A stretch of DNA of 64,000 nucleotides from Arcicella rosea (lineage in GTDB: Bacteria; Bacteroidota; Bacteroidia; Cytophagales; Spirosomataceae). A program made the position numbers and the translations under genes. Where the stretch lies: NCBI RefSeq assembly GCF_014204325.1, contig NZ_JACHKT010000002.1, forward strand, positions 186,001 through 250,000. Reading direction: 5' to 3'. The notes under the pieces were generated by a model, which ran no database searches, was not told the origin of the DNA, and saw nothing but the letters and a program-made list of their open reading frames with translations. This document shows, piece after piece, positions 31,794-41,483 of the stretch (positions are counted from its first letter, which is position 1; every line of letters begins with the position of its first letter).

Positions 31794-33761
31794 TTAGAAA
31801 CTCATACTTAAACCTGCCATAAAGTTGAATTTACGACTGTTATACCCGTAAACATCAAAATACAATTCGTTAGTAATGTTTTTTAGGTCGATATAAGCCT
31901 TGAAGTTTTTTGTGAATTTATAATCTGCATAAGCATCAATGGTTGTGTAAGGAGTTAGCGTAACGATGCCTGTTCCATATACCGATTCTAAGCGTTTACC
32001 TACGCTATGTACATTGGTACTTACATACAATTTTGAAGAAATTGTATAACCAATACCAAAATTTATCACACTTTCTGGACGACGGAACAAGTTGTTGTAA
32101 GTTGTATCTTTCTTTTCAATTCGTGTAGTAATTGCACCTTGAAGTAGTGTAACATTTGCCCACAAGTTTACTTTGTTCAATTGAACTTTTCCTTCTACTT
32201 CCCAACCGTAGTCGTGTTGTTTATCGAAGTTGATGTATCTACCGTAAGGGTCTTTAGATAATGATTGAAAGTAAATTACATCTCTTAAATTTCTATCAAA
32301 ATACACTACACGAATGTTTGAACTTTTATCCTTTGAAAATATTTGGATACCTGCTTCTGTAGAAACAGATTTTTCAGGATTCAATGTTTTGTTACCGTAT
32401 GGTGAATACAATTGGTACAATGTTGGAGCTTTGAAACCAGAAGATAGATTGACGAATACTTTAAACTGGTCATCAATCAGATACGAAGGATTGAATGAAT
32501 ACGTAAAATTGTCTCCGTATAATGAGTGATTGTTATAACGTGCACCAAGTTCTAAAAAGAAATTAACCTTAGTTTTAATCAAACCAGAAGCATATACACT
32601 AAAAATAGAAGTATGTGCGGTGTCAGTCCCAATTGGTGGTGAAGAGTATTTGCCATAAGCACTATATGATTCGTAGGTTTGTGAGGTATTGGCAAAACGG
32701 AAATCACTTCCTACCAATAAATTGATATTAGGGTGAATCTGCAAACTTTCGTATAATTCAGCATAGTGAGTATCTCCGCCATAAAACTGGGTGACATATT
32801 TGTTAAATGCTCCTTTTTCAATAGATGTAGAATCATCTACAAATCTGCGTTCACTTTTGCTATAACCGTAGTTAAAGGTTAGTTTTCCTTTTTTTTGAAC
32901 ATAATTTAAACCAACAGCATACAGCGAAAATTTTTGATTAATAGTAAAATCTTTTTCGTCTTTAAATGCTCCTGCATCAACATCTGTCTTATATCCATTA
33001 ATTACGGCACGTAATTTTAATTGTAGGTTTTTAGAGATATTATAGCCGATATTAGCTAAAATATTGTTCTGACGAATGCCATCATTATCAAAATTTTGAT
33101 TTCCTAATTGGTCATTAGCTGCTGAAAAACCTCTTGAAGATAAACGAGTATATTGTACATTATAATACCCTTTTTCAAAAGCACCATTAAGACCCAAAGT
33201 AGCTCGTAAGGTATTATAAGTTCCTGCATTTACTGAAGCGTTTCCACCAATAGTCTTATCTGTTTTACCTTTCTTGGTAAAGATATTAATAACGCCTGCT
33301 ACTGCATCTGAACCATAAATAGTAGATTGAGCTCCCTTTAAAATCTCAATACGGTCACATTCTGCTACCGTAATCATATTTAAATCAAAATTCGAAGAAA
33401 TTCCAGATGGGTCATAAACAGGCATTCCATCAATTAGAATTAGGGTATTCCCTGTACTTGCACCTCTAAGATATACGTCTTGATTGGTACCATAGGTATT
33501 TTGAGATCCCACTACCATAAAACCGGCTTGACGAGTTAGTAATTCGCCTAGGGTTTGTGACTGATATTTTTGCAAAATAGAATCCGATAAAATGGTTACT
33601 ACTTTACCAGTTTGTGATTGTTTCTGGTCAGTTTTATTTGCTGTAACAATTACCTCATCAAGGTTTTTATTATCAACAGTCACGTTGCTTTTTTGTGCTA
33701 ATGAAGTTTGTGCAAGGCACATTCCCACAATAATAATTGATTTTTGTAATGTATTAAACAT
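31794..33761 (-). CDS. btuB: TonB-dependent vitamin B12 receptor
   Basis: This outer-membrane receptor imports cobalamin using TonB energy. The 655-residue protein has a signal peptide (cleavage near ALAQ, residue 22), a TonB-box-like DEVIVTANK, a plug domain with QAGFMVVGSQNTYGTNQDVYLRGASTGNTLILIDGMPVYDPSG and ILKGAQSTIYGSDAVAGVINIFTKKG, then a 22-strand barrel ending in the aromatic MAGLSMSF. A cobalamin riboswitch in the leader supports the substrate. Confidence 0.93.
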   Translation of the reverse strand: MFNTLQKSIIIVGMCLAQTSLAQKSNVTVDNKNLDEVIVTANKTDQKQSQTGKVVTILSDSILQKYQSQTLGELLTRQAGFMVVGSQNTYGTNQDVYLRGASTGNTLILIDGMPVYDPSGISSNFDLNMITVAECDRIEILKGAQSTIYGSDAVAGVINIFTKKGKTDKTIGGNASVNAGTYNTLRATLGLNGAFEKGYYNVQYTRLSSRGFSAANDQLGNQNFDNDGIRQNNILANIGYNISKNLQLKLRAVINGYKTDVDAGAFKDEKDFTINQKFSLYAVGLNYVQKKGKLTFNYGYSKSERRFVDDSTSIEKGAFNKYVTQFYGGDTHYAELYESLQIHPNINLLVGSDFRFANTSQTYESYSAYGKYSSPPIGTDTAHTSIFSVYASGLIKTKVNFFLELGARYNNHSLYGDNFTYSFNPSYLIDDQFKVFVNLSSGFKAPTLYQLYSPYGNKTLNPEKSVSTEAGIQIFSKDKSSNIRVVYFDRNLRDVIYFQSLSKDPYGRYINFDKQHDYGWEVEGKVQLNKVNLWANVTLLQGAITTRIEKKDTTYNNLFRRPESVINFGIGYTISSKLYVSTNVHSVGKRLESVYGTGIVTLTPYTTIDAYADYKFTKNFKAYIDLKNITNELYFDVYGYNSRKFNFMAGLSMSF

Positions 33762-33939
33762 TTTGATTGGTAACCCAAGAGCGTAATAATCACGTTATAC
33801 TTTCATTTATTGAAAGGACAAGATGTGTTAACGAAAGTGAAATTCGTAGGAATTTACGTACAATTGAGTTAAATTAAAGTAAAGAAAATCGAACGCTCAA
33901 TGATGCTCATCCTCCGTAAGCAAGCAATAAGAATGATTT

Positions 33940-34225
33940 AATGGCAGGTCTCCTGACTTGTTTCGTCATTACCTAAACCTTCCCAGTTTTGTGAGTTATT
34001 AGTGATTGGTGATTAGTGATTGGAAGTCAGATGCCTCCTATTTATCACTAATAACTATTCACCAATAACTAATCACTTAAAAAAACCAGTGGCTATTGAA
34101 GAGCGGCAATGATGTTATTGAAACTTACAGTTGCGGGGACAGTTCGGGTATTTCACCTGATTCCCTATTAAGCTTTAAACTTGTAGCGACACAAGTCTAT
34201 TGCACCATAAACTGTTGCAAAGGTA
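33940..34225 (-). promoter_or_regulatory. Cobalamin riboswitch controlling btuB
   Basis: On the minus strand the conserved blocks occur in order: GCAACAGTTTATGGTGCAAT, AATAGGGAATCAGGTGAAA, GAACTGTCCCCGCAACTGT, AGCCACTGG, CTGGGAAGG and GTCAGGAGACCTGCC. The block near 34120-34175 is the B12 box core. The variable arm between GCCACTGG and GGGAAGG is filled by a heptad inverted repeat at 33991-34078. Binding of adenosylcobalamin would be expected to shut down btuB expression. Confidence 0.92.
33991..34078. repeat. Heptad inverted repeat inside the cobalamin riboswitch
   Basis: The left arm has five units (GTGAGTT, ATTAGTG, ATTGGTG, ATTAGTG, ATTGGAA) and the right arm five (ATCACTA, ATAACTA, TTCACCA, ATAACTA, ATCACTT), complementary to the left. 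The same ATTRGTG unit forms the array at 47294. Confidence 0.85.
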
Positions 34226-34324
34226 GTAGAATTTTTATTTTATTTAGAAGAAAGATTTTTAATTGCTTGATTTACAGGATTTGATTTGTGTATTATTTAT
34301 TTGTAAATCAAGCAATTATATAAT

Positions 34325-34714
34325 TTATTCAGACATTAATTTTTTTAAGTCATCCATTTTAATTGGCTTGACCAAATAATTACTTACAATTTCATAAGAT
34401 TTTGCTCTTTTGATGTCTTCGGGATCAATTGAGCTCGTAACAATATAAATTGTAATAGGCTTTTCGATAGGAATTTGGATAAATTCATCTAAAAATTGCC
34501 AACCATCCCAGATAGGCATGTTTAGGTCAAGTAAAATTAAATCTGGAAGTTTCTCGCCTGCTAAGATAATTGCTCGAAGGTTATCATAGGCTTCTTTGCC
34601 ATTATGAAAAACCAAGAAGCCATTACAAAAATTTGCAATTTGCATAATTCTTTTAGTGCCAAAAACAAAAATAGGGTCATCATCGATGATGCAAGCGATG
34701 TCAATTTTTTTCAT
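34325..34714 (-). CDS. Single-domain response regulator (CheY-like)
   Basis: The 129-residue protein is a receiver domain only. It has the acidic pocket DDDP near residue 12, the phospho-accepting Asp in ILLDLNMPIWDG near 61, the switch threonine in YIVTSS near 92 and the conserved Lys in YLVKPI near 115. Its start overlaps the end of the histidine kinase gene by 14 bp, so the two are probably translated together and act as a pair. There is no output domain; it may act through protein contacts. Confidence 0.93.
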   Translation of the reverse strand: MKKIDIACIIDDDPIFVFGTKRIMQIANFCNGFLVFHNGKEAYDNLRAIILAGEKLPDLILLDLNMPIWDGWQFLDEFIQIPIEKPITIYIVTSSIDPEDIKRAKSYEIVSNYLVKPIKMDDLKKLMSE

Positions 34715-37700
34715 GTTTTAAATATATACTGAAAGTTGTTCCTTTATTTACTTCGCTGGTTACTTCTACTTTACCACCCATCGCTTCAATTTGATTTTTT
34801 GTGATAAATAGCCCTACGCCTCTGGCATCTTTATGAGTGTGAAACGTTTTGTATAAACCAAAAAGTTTAGCACCATGTCGTTTTAAATCTATTCCCAAAC
34901 CATTATCTTCTATTTTTAGCACTAAGTAATCATTTTCTAAAACGGTTGACAATTTAATAAAACTATCTCTTTCTTCACCATGATACTTGATGGCATTGGT
35001 CAGAAAGTTAAGAATAATACTATCCAAGTATGCAGGAATTACAAATACTTTTTTATCAGTATTAATATTGTTAAAAATGGTTACTTTAGAATCTCTGGCA
35101 AGTGCCGAAACATTTTGAATGGCATTTTCGATAGCTTGAAAAAGACCAACGCCTTTTAAGTTATCAATAACTGTGGTATTCATTAAAACTACTTCGTTGA
35201 GATGGGCAATTGTTTCACCGAGATTTACCGAAGCAGATTTTAATAAACTTAAGAATTCATTTTCAGATAATTCAGGATTTTCATCAAGAAGTATATCCAA
35301 TAGCATTGAGATATTTCCAGAATGAGATCTCAAATTATGGGAAACAATATGAGCAAAGTTTTTTAGTCTTTCGTTTTGGTCTTTCGTAACGTCTAAAAGT
35401 GATTTTATTTCTTTTTCCACTTTCTTGATTTCACTAATGTCCACTGCAACGCCCATATAGCCAACTATTTCGTCTTTAACTTTGATAGCCGTTACACTTA
35501 ATTGAACTGGAAATTTTGTGCCATCTTTTCGAACATAAGTCCATTCTCTTGTGTCAGGAGTGCCCATTCGTGGCAATGCAATGAATGTTTCAAAGCCTTC
35601 AATTTTTCTATTAAATTCTAAAGATAACTCATTTGCTCTTTGAAGAACTTCTTCCTGCAAATGAATTATTGCTGGATTTTCTTTGTAAAGAACATCCTCT
35701 CTTTGATAACCCAAAAGATTTTCAGCTCCTTTGTTGAAGATTGTAATGCGTCCTGTTGTATCAGTTCCAATAATACTCACTTTACTGCTCGAATCGAACA
35801 GTGCTTGGTTTTTTGAAAGAGTTTCTTGAAGTTGTAGCTCTGCAATTTTCTGAGGAGTAATATCAATGATTTGAGAAATAAAATATAAGGGAGTATTAGA
35901 AATACTTCTAACCAAAGAGACAGCTAGTATAGCATATATGATGCTTCCATTTTTGTGGATATAGCGTTTTTCCATTTGGTAATGCAATCTTTTCCCAATT
36001 ATCAATTCATTTACAAGAGCTAAGTCTGTTGCTAAATCATCTGGATGGGTAATGTCTTGAAATGTGAGTTCAAGTATTTCTTCTTCTGAGTAACCGAGAA
36101 GTTGAGCTATCCTTTGATTAATTTTCAACCATTTCCCGTCAATATCAAGCAAAGCCATACCAATTGCTGCATTTTCGAAATTACCTCTAAAAGCCTCTTC
36201 GCTAATTTGTAGTTTTTCTAGTGCTTTTCTTCTTTCTGTAATATCGTGCATGGCTATAACAGCACCAAATAACTCTCCATTAGGTCCTTTCAGTTGAGAA
36301 CCAGAAGTAGATACAATATGGCTTGGGCCATTGTTAGGGGCAATAATCATTTCCACATTATGAATATTGCCAGAATGTAAAGTTCGAATTAGCGGTAATT
36401 CTTCGGTAGAAAGTTTCGTTTTACCATCTAAATGATAAAGTCCATAATAATCAGAAAATTCTGTCGGAGGGATATTGGCAATAGGTAAGCCATGCCATCG
36501 TTTAGTCGTATTGTTAAACAAAGTAAGACTACCGTGCTGGTCGCAAGCCACAATACCAATATCTATACTTTCAAGAATGGTTTCTAATAAAGTATGGTTT
36601 TCCAGAAGACTTTGTTCAATTTTTTTGCGTTCTGTAATGTCGTCGGTGTACATAATAATACCACCAATATTGTTATAATCTTCTGTGTACCAAGGTTTCA
36701 CTTCCCATTTCAACCATTGGACAGAACCATCTTTCCTAACAAATGGATCTTCATCTCGTTTGATAGATTTTCCTTGTAAACACTCTTGGTGTATTTTTTT
36801 CCATTCATCACCTATTTCTGGAAAAATCTCGTAATGTGATTTTCCAATTAAATCAACTCCTTCTAAATTATAGTCCGTTCGCCATTTTTCAGAAACGGCC
36901 AAGTATCTCAGACTATTATCAAACATGGCAATGGCTGTAGGAGTATGCTCAATAAATACTGTATTGCGTTCTACTCTTTTCTTTTGTTCGCTGATGTCGG
37001 TATGTGTGCCGTACATCATCAAAGGTAGTCCTTCGTTTGTCCAGTTTACTACACGTCCTCTGTCGAGTACCCAAACCCAATGACCATCTTTGTGTTTTAT
37101 TCTACATTCGCATTGATAATATTCTTCTTCTTTATCAAAACAAGCTTTTATTTTTTGTTCAGAAATCTTTAGGTCGTCGGGATGAGCCAATTTTAACCAA
37201 GTATCAATACTTATTGGCGATAATTCTTCAAGCGTATAGCCAACTATTTCTGCCCAGCGTTCGTTGAATATAGTTTCACCTGTTTGTACATTCCATTCCC
37301 AGATACCAGCGTTAGTACCTTCAATAACACTTTGTAGTTTTTGTTTTTCTTTAAGAAGTTCGTCTTGAGCTATTTTCTGAGCATGGATGTCTTGAAAGGT
37401 ACCATAAATTCTAATACAATTCCCTTCATAAAATTCCGATTGGCAAATTGCCCTTACCCATTTGATATTTCCTTTTGCAGTAATAATTTTTGAGTCGAGG
37501 TCGTAGCCTTTTCCTTCTGTGATGGCAAGATTTACCAGCTCAGTTATTTTTTCTCTACTTTTACCTTCTTCGTAGAAATCAATAGCAGTATTTATATTGG
37601 GTACAAAATCATCATCAACTTCGTGTATTCTGTTGGTGATGTTACTCCATTGTAGTTTTTGGGTTTCGATTTCTAATTCCCAGTAGCCCACCATGGCGGC

Positions 37701-38129
37701 GGCGTTACATCTTTCCAGGAATTCTTCTTTTCTCATTAATTCTGTTACATCAGTAAAAGAAATAATGACTCTTATGGCTTCGCCTTGGCTATCGCTAATT
37801 ACAAGTGCACGACAATGAAACCATACTGTTGAGCCATTTCGATGTTTGAATCGAATAATTTGGTCGTATGGTTTATCAGTATTTTTATATTGTTCAAAGA
37901 ATCTTTCAGCATCTTCCGAGTGAATTAGATTTCGCCAAAGCGACTGATTTTCTGGAATTTCATTTGGATTATAACCTAGAGTAGTCCAAAATTTAGGGTT
38001 CATCCACTCGTTAGTTTGGTTTTCAACATCTAGGTATCCAAAGCCATCTAATGCAGCTTCTTGGATAAAATCAAAAATTGAGAAATCACTTTTGATAAGG
38101 CTATATAATTCTTCTTTTGGGTTACTCAT
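34701..38129 (-). CDS. Soluble sensor histidine kinase with seven PAS domains
   Basis: The 1142-residue protein has no transmembrane segment. Seven PAS/PAC units occupy about residues 14-130, 140-255, 265-385, 390-505, 512-635, 648-760 and 773-900; most end in a DITE/DIS-type PAC motif. The kinase core follows: phospho-accepting His in HIVSHNLRSHSGN near 921 and an ATPase domain with NFLTNAIKYHGE, EDNGLGID and GVGLFITKNQIEAMGG near 1025-1120. The ligand is unknown. Its partner is presumably the overlapping single-domain regulator. Confidence 0.93.
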   Translation of the reverse strand: MSNPKEELYSLIKSDFSIFDFIQEAALDGFGYLDVENQTNEWMNPKFWTTLGYNPNEIPENQSLWRNLIHSEDAERFFEQYKNTDKPYDQIIRFKHRNGSTVWFHCRALVISDSQGEAIRVIISFTDVTELMRKEEFLERCNAAAMVGYWELEIETQKLQWSNITNRIHEVDDDFVPNINTAIDFYEEGKSREKITELVNLAITEGKGYDLDSKIITAKGNIKWVRAICQSEFYEGNCIRIYGTFQDIHAQKIAQDELLKEKQKLQSVIEGTNAGIWEWNVQTGETIFNERWAEIVGYTLEELSPISIDTWLKLAHPDDLKISEQKIKACFDKEEEYYQCECRIKHKDGHWVWVLDRGRVVNWTNEGLPLMMYGTHTDISEQKKRVERNTVFIEHTPTAIAMFDNSLRYLAVSEKWRTDYNLEGVDLIGKSHYEIFPEIGDEWKKIHQECLQGKSIKRDEDPFVRKDGSVQWLKWEVKPWYTEDYNNIGGIIMYTDDITERKKIEQSLLENHTLLETILESIDIGIVACDQHGSLTLFNNTTKRWHGLPIANIPPTEFSDYYGLYHLDGKTKLSTEELPLIRTLHSGNIHNVEMIIAPNNGPSHIVSTSGSQLKGPNGELFGAVIAMHDITERRKALEKLQISEEAFRGNFENAAIGMALLDIDGKWLKINQRIAQLLGYSEEEILELTFQDITHPDDLATDLALVNELIIGKRLHYQMEKRYIHKNGSIIYAILAVSLVRSISNTPLYFISQIIDITPQKIAELQLQETLSKNQALFDSSSKVSIIGTDTTGRITIFNKGAENLLGYQREDVLYKENPAIIHLQEEVLQRANELSLEFNRKIEGFETFIALPRMGTPDTREWTYVRKDGTKFPVQLSVTAIKVKDEIVGYMGVAVDISEIKKVEKEIKSLLDVTKDQNERLKNFAHIVSHNLRSHSGNISMLLDILLDENPELSENEFLSLLKSASVNLGETIAHLNEVVLMNTTVIDNLKGVGLFQAIENAIQNVSALARDSKVTIFNNINTDKKVFVIPAYLDSIILNFLTNAIKYHGEERDSFIKLSTVLENDYLVLKIEDNGLGIDLKRHGAKLFGLYKTFHTHKDARGVGLFITKNQIEAMGGKVEVTSEVNKGTTFSIYLKHEKN

Positions 38130-38480
38130 TAACTTTTAGTTTTGGCGGAAAATCATTAATGACATTCTATCTCAATGCTTTTAGCAAAAGATTAAGATAA
38201 TTTTTGAGAATATTAAAAGTAGTTTATAATATGTGTGGGTATTTTTTGAATAAAAGTGTTTTGGAAAGTTTTATAAATGTTAATCTCATTGAATATTGAT
38301 TGTTTTGTGGATAAAGAGTAATCCCTTGATTTTAGCGTAGAAAATTAAGGAAGAATTTTTCAGAAAGAAAATTAATCAAAAACTTTTAGACGAGCAAGGA
38401 GAAAAACCAAGATATTTTGCTGACATTCCTCATATAAATGGTTGATAAGACCCCAAAAATCAAATCGCATAACATTGCGG
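38130..38480. other. Intergenic region between the kinase and the TonB receptor
   Basis: About 350 AT-rich bases separate the divergent kinase and TonB-receptor genes and should carry the kinase promoter. No gene or clear promoter consensus is visible before the phased repeats that begin at 38481. Confidence 0.4.
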
Positions 38481-38546
38481 TAACATAAACATAAACTAAG
38501 CATAATACAGACGTAATACTGCGGTTATATAGCCGACCTAATTTTG
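38481..38546 (+). promoter_or_regulatory. 11-bp-phased direct repeats and -7 element upstream of the TonB receptor
   Basis: The hexamers TAACAT, TAAACT, TAATAC, TAATAC and TTATAT start at 38481, 38492, 38503, 38514 and 38525, exactly 11 bp apart. They are followed by TAATTTTG at 38539-38546, a perfect Bacteroidota -7 element. No TTG sits at -33, as expected for an activator-dependent promoter. OmpR/PhoB-type regulators bind direct repeats with this 11-bp spacing (the Pho box of B. subtilis is TTAACA-like). Confidence 0.7.
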
Positions 38547-38568
38547 TGCCATCAAAAAACAAACCAGT

Positions 38569-41415
38569 ATGATGAAGCACAAATTACTTTATACGTTAAT
38601 TATTTTATTTTCTTCCCTTTCATTCACCTTCGCACAGGAAGGAACTATCCGTGGTACAATCAAAGATGCAGTTAGCAAAGAAGACTTAGTTGGAGCAACT
38701 GTTTTTATTGAAGGAATCAACAAAGGAGCAGCCGCTGATATTAACGGTTTCTTTTCATTCAATAAAATTCCAGTAGGTAGTTATAAATTGAAAATCTCAT
38801 TTGTTGGATATAAAGTAAAATTTATTGAAAATGTAAAAGTTGTTGAAGGTTCGGTTACAGAAATCAACACTTTTATCGAAGAAGACCAAGCAACTACTTT
38901 AAACGAAGTAAGAGTTGTAGCAAAAAAATTAACAAACACTGAAGTTTCAGTAATCTCTGAAATTAAAGCAGCTCAACAAATTGTAAGTGGTATTTCAGCC
39001 GCTCAAATTGGTAAAACTTTAGACCGTACCGCTGCTGAAGTAGTAAAACGTGTACCAGGAGTAACAATTTTTGGAGACCGTTTTATTAATATTCGTGGTT
39101 TGAACGAACGTTACAACACTGTAATGTTAAATAACGTATTTACACCAAGTATGGAATCTGATGTTCGTTCGTTTTCATTTGATGTGATTCCTTCAGGACA
39201 AATTGACCGTATTTTAGTATATAAATCGCCCGCAGCAGAATTACCAGGTGAATTTGCAGGTGGTGTTGTGAAAATCTTCACGAAAAGTATTCCAGACGAA
39301 AATTATTTAACAATTGATGTAAGCGGAGCTTACCGTGATGGAACGACAGGAAACGAATTTTTCCGCCCAAAAACTGGAAAATACTCTTACACAGGTTTTA
39401 ATAATGGTTATTCAGATTTACCAAAGTTTTTCCCAAGTACTGACGAGCTGAAACAAATTGCGGTTTCTAACCAAGCTGCTTTGGCACAAGCTGGACAAAT
39501 GTTAAGAAATACTTGGACGCCAGAAGCCTCTACTGCTAGTCCTGATTTACGTTTTTCAATTACAGGAGCTTATAAGTTTATTGATAAAGAGAATTTGAAG
39601 TTAGCCAATATTACTGCCGTAAATTATAGTAATACTCGTACAACTTTTGAAATGGCAAGAAGTGATTTTGGTTATTCAATCGACCAAAATAATGTAGAAA
39701 GTATTAATGAAGATACCAAGTTCAGAGATTTACAATATAACAATTCAGTTCGTACAGGAATTCTACATAACTGGGCTTTGAGATTGAACGAAAATCACAC
39801 TTTCGAATTCAAAAACCTTTACAACCAAATGAGCAACGCTCAGTATGTAAACAGAAATGGTTTAGAAAATGGTGGAACTTGGAATATTCGTTCATTAGAC
39901 CAAGTATATCGTGGAATTTATACTGGTCAAGTATTGGGTCGTCATGCTTTCAACGATAATAAAACAAAATTAGACTGGGTAGTTGGTTACAACAAATCAA
40001 ATAGCGATCGTCCTGATTACAAGCGTTATAGATATTCTACAGAAGGAGCAACGCCAGCATTATTAGTGCCTTTTGGTGCGGCACAAACTGTAAATTTAGG
40101 GAGAACGAACATTGTATTAGATGAAGATGCCATTTTAGGAGGAATTAATTTAGTACAGAAATTAACAATCGTAAAAGGTAAAACAGCAGAAGAAAGTAAG
40201 GAAATTGAATTGAAAGCAGGAGTTTTCTATGAAAATAAAAAACGTACTTTCAACGCTCGTAACCTTGGTTATGTTCGTGCCAATAGTTCATTGTTCGATA
40301 TTGGGAGTTTGCCAATTGATGAGATTTTTGCCCTACAAAATATCAATACTACAAATGGTATAAAAATTGATGAGCAAACAAATGCTTCTGACTCATACAC
40401 GGCAAGTAATAATCAAATAGCTGGTTATGTTTCTGGAAACTATTCTTTTACTAAGAAATTAAACTTGATTGCGGGTGTACGTGTAGAAAAGAACGTTCAG
40501 AAATTAAATAGTTATGATATTAGTAGAAATGCTCCAGTAAATTATAACCGTGACCTGACAAATATTTTACCATCAGCTAACTTAACGTATAATTTCTCTG
40601 AAAAAGCCTTGTTGCGTCTTGCTTATGGTAAAACATTAAATCGTCCTGAATTCCGTGAAGTTGCACCATTCTCTTTCTATGATTTTGTTAACAATCGTGT
40701 AATAACAGGTAGTCCTACTTTGAATAATGCAGATATTGATAACTACGATTTTCGATATGAATTCTACCCAACACCAGCAGAAGTAATTTCAGTTGCGGCT
40801 TTCTACAAAAACTTTAAAAACCCAATTGAAGTAATTTTTGACGGTGTTAACAATGCAAACTTATCTTTTGGAAATGCTGAAAGTGCTTACAGTGCTGGTT
40901 TTGAAGTAGAAGTAAAAAAATCTTTGGATAAATTAACAGCTTCAGCTTTGTTAAGTAAAATCAATTTAGTGTTCAACGGAGCGTTTATTTATAGTCGTGT
41001 AAAAATTGGTTCATCGGCTCAAAACCAATCTGACAATCGTCCACTACAAGGACAATCTCCTTATATCATCAATGCAGGTATCAATTATAACGATGCCAAA
41101 AAGAACACCCAAATTAGTTTATTATTCAACGTGATTGGTAAGCGTATTTATGCTGTAGGTAATTCATTTGCAGCAGGTTATCCAGATTGGTACGAGATGC
41201 CACGTAATGTAGTTGACTTTACTTTCTCTAAAGAAATTGCAAGAAATCTTATTTTGAAAGGTGGTATTACAGACATTTTGAACCAAAGAAATTTGATTAT
41301 TCAAGACGGAAACAAAGACAATACTTACAATGCTAATGTTGATCAAGTTATCCAATCATATTCGCCAGGAAGAACCTACTCTTTAGGTCTTGTTTACACA
41401 TTAAGAAAAAAGTAA
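38569..41415 (+). CDS. TonB-dependent outer-membrane receptor with carboxypeptidase-like N-terminal domain
   Basis: The 948-residue protein has a signal peptide (cleavage near FTFAQ, residue 23), a beta-sandwich domain starting GTIRGTIKDAVSKEDLVGATV typical of SusC-like receptors, a plug with VVKRVPGVTIFGDRFINIRGLNERYNTVMLNN near 155-185, and a long barrel with an aromatic-rich C terminus. ATG codons occur at 38569 and 38572. The next gene encodes a beta-helix lipoprotein rather than a SusD, so this is not a classical Sus pair. The substrate is unknown; the phased repeats upstream make a phosphate-limitation response possible. Confidence 0.9.
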   Translation: MMKHKLLYTLIILFSSLSFTFAQEGTIRGTIKDAVSKEDLVGATVFIEGINKGAAADINGFFSFNKIPVGSYKLKISFVGYKVKFIENVKVVEGSVTEINTFIEEDQATTLNEVRVVAKKLTNTEVSVISEIKAAQQIVSGISAAQIGKTLDRTAAEVVKRVPGVTIFGDRFINIRGLNERYNTVMLNNVFTPSMESDVRSFSFDVIPSGQIDRILVYKSPAAELPGEFAGGVVKIFTKSIPDENYLTIDVSGAYRDGTTGNEFFRPKTGKYSYTGFNNGYSDLPKFFPSTDELKQIAVSNQAALAQAGQMLRNTWTPEASTASPDLRFSITGAYKFIDKENLKLANITAVNYSNTRTTFEMARSDFGYSIDQNNVESINEDTKFRDLQYNNSVRTGILHNWALRLNENHTFEFKNLYNQMSNAQYVNRNGLENGGTWNIRSLDQVYRGIYTGQVLGRHAFNDNKTKLDWVVGYNKSNSDRPDYKRYRYSTEGATPALLVPFGAAQTVNLGRTNIVLDEDAILGGINLVQKLTIVKGKTAEESKEIELKAGVFYENKKRTFNARNLGYVRANSSLFDIGSLPIDEIFALQNINTTNGIKIDEQTNASDSYTASNNQIAGYVSGNYSFTKKLNLIAGVRVEKNVQKLNSYDISRNAPVNYNRDLTNILPSANLTYNFSEKALLRLAYGKTLNRPEFREVAPFSFYDFVNNRVITGSPTLNNADIDNYDFRYEFYPTPAEVISVAAFYKNFKNPIEVIFDGVNNANLSFGNAESAYSAGFEVEVKKSLDKLTASALLSKINLVFNGAFIYSRVKIGSSAQNQSDNRPLQGQSPYIINAGINYNDAKKNTQISLLFNVIGKRIYAVGNSFAAGYPDWYEMPRNVVDFTFSKEIARNLILKGGITDILNQRNLIIQDGNKDNTYNANVDQVIQSYSPGRTYSLGLVYTLRKK

Positions 41416-41483
41416 TCATCATTTATTAATACATATTCAATAAAATTTTTAAAGCGTTATTTCTTAATCTAACAATTAAATCA

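Noticed and set aside
34096-34284. 62-codon open frame on the plus strand
   Set aside because: It is antisense to the conserved core of the cobalamin riboswitch.
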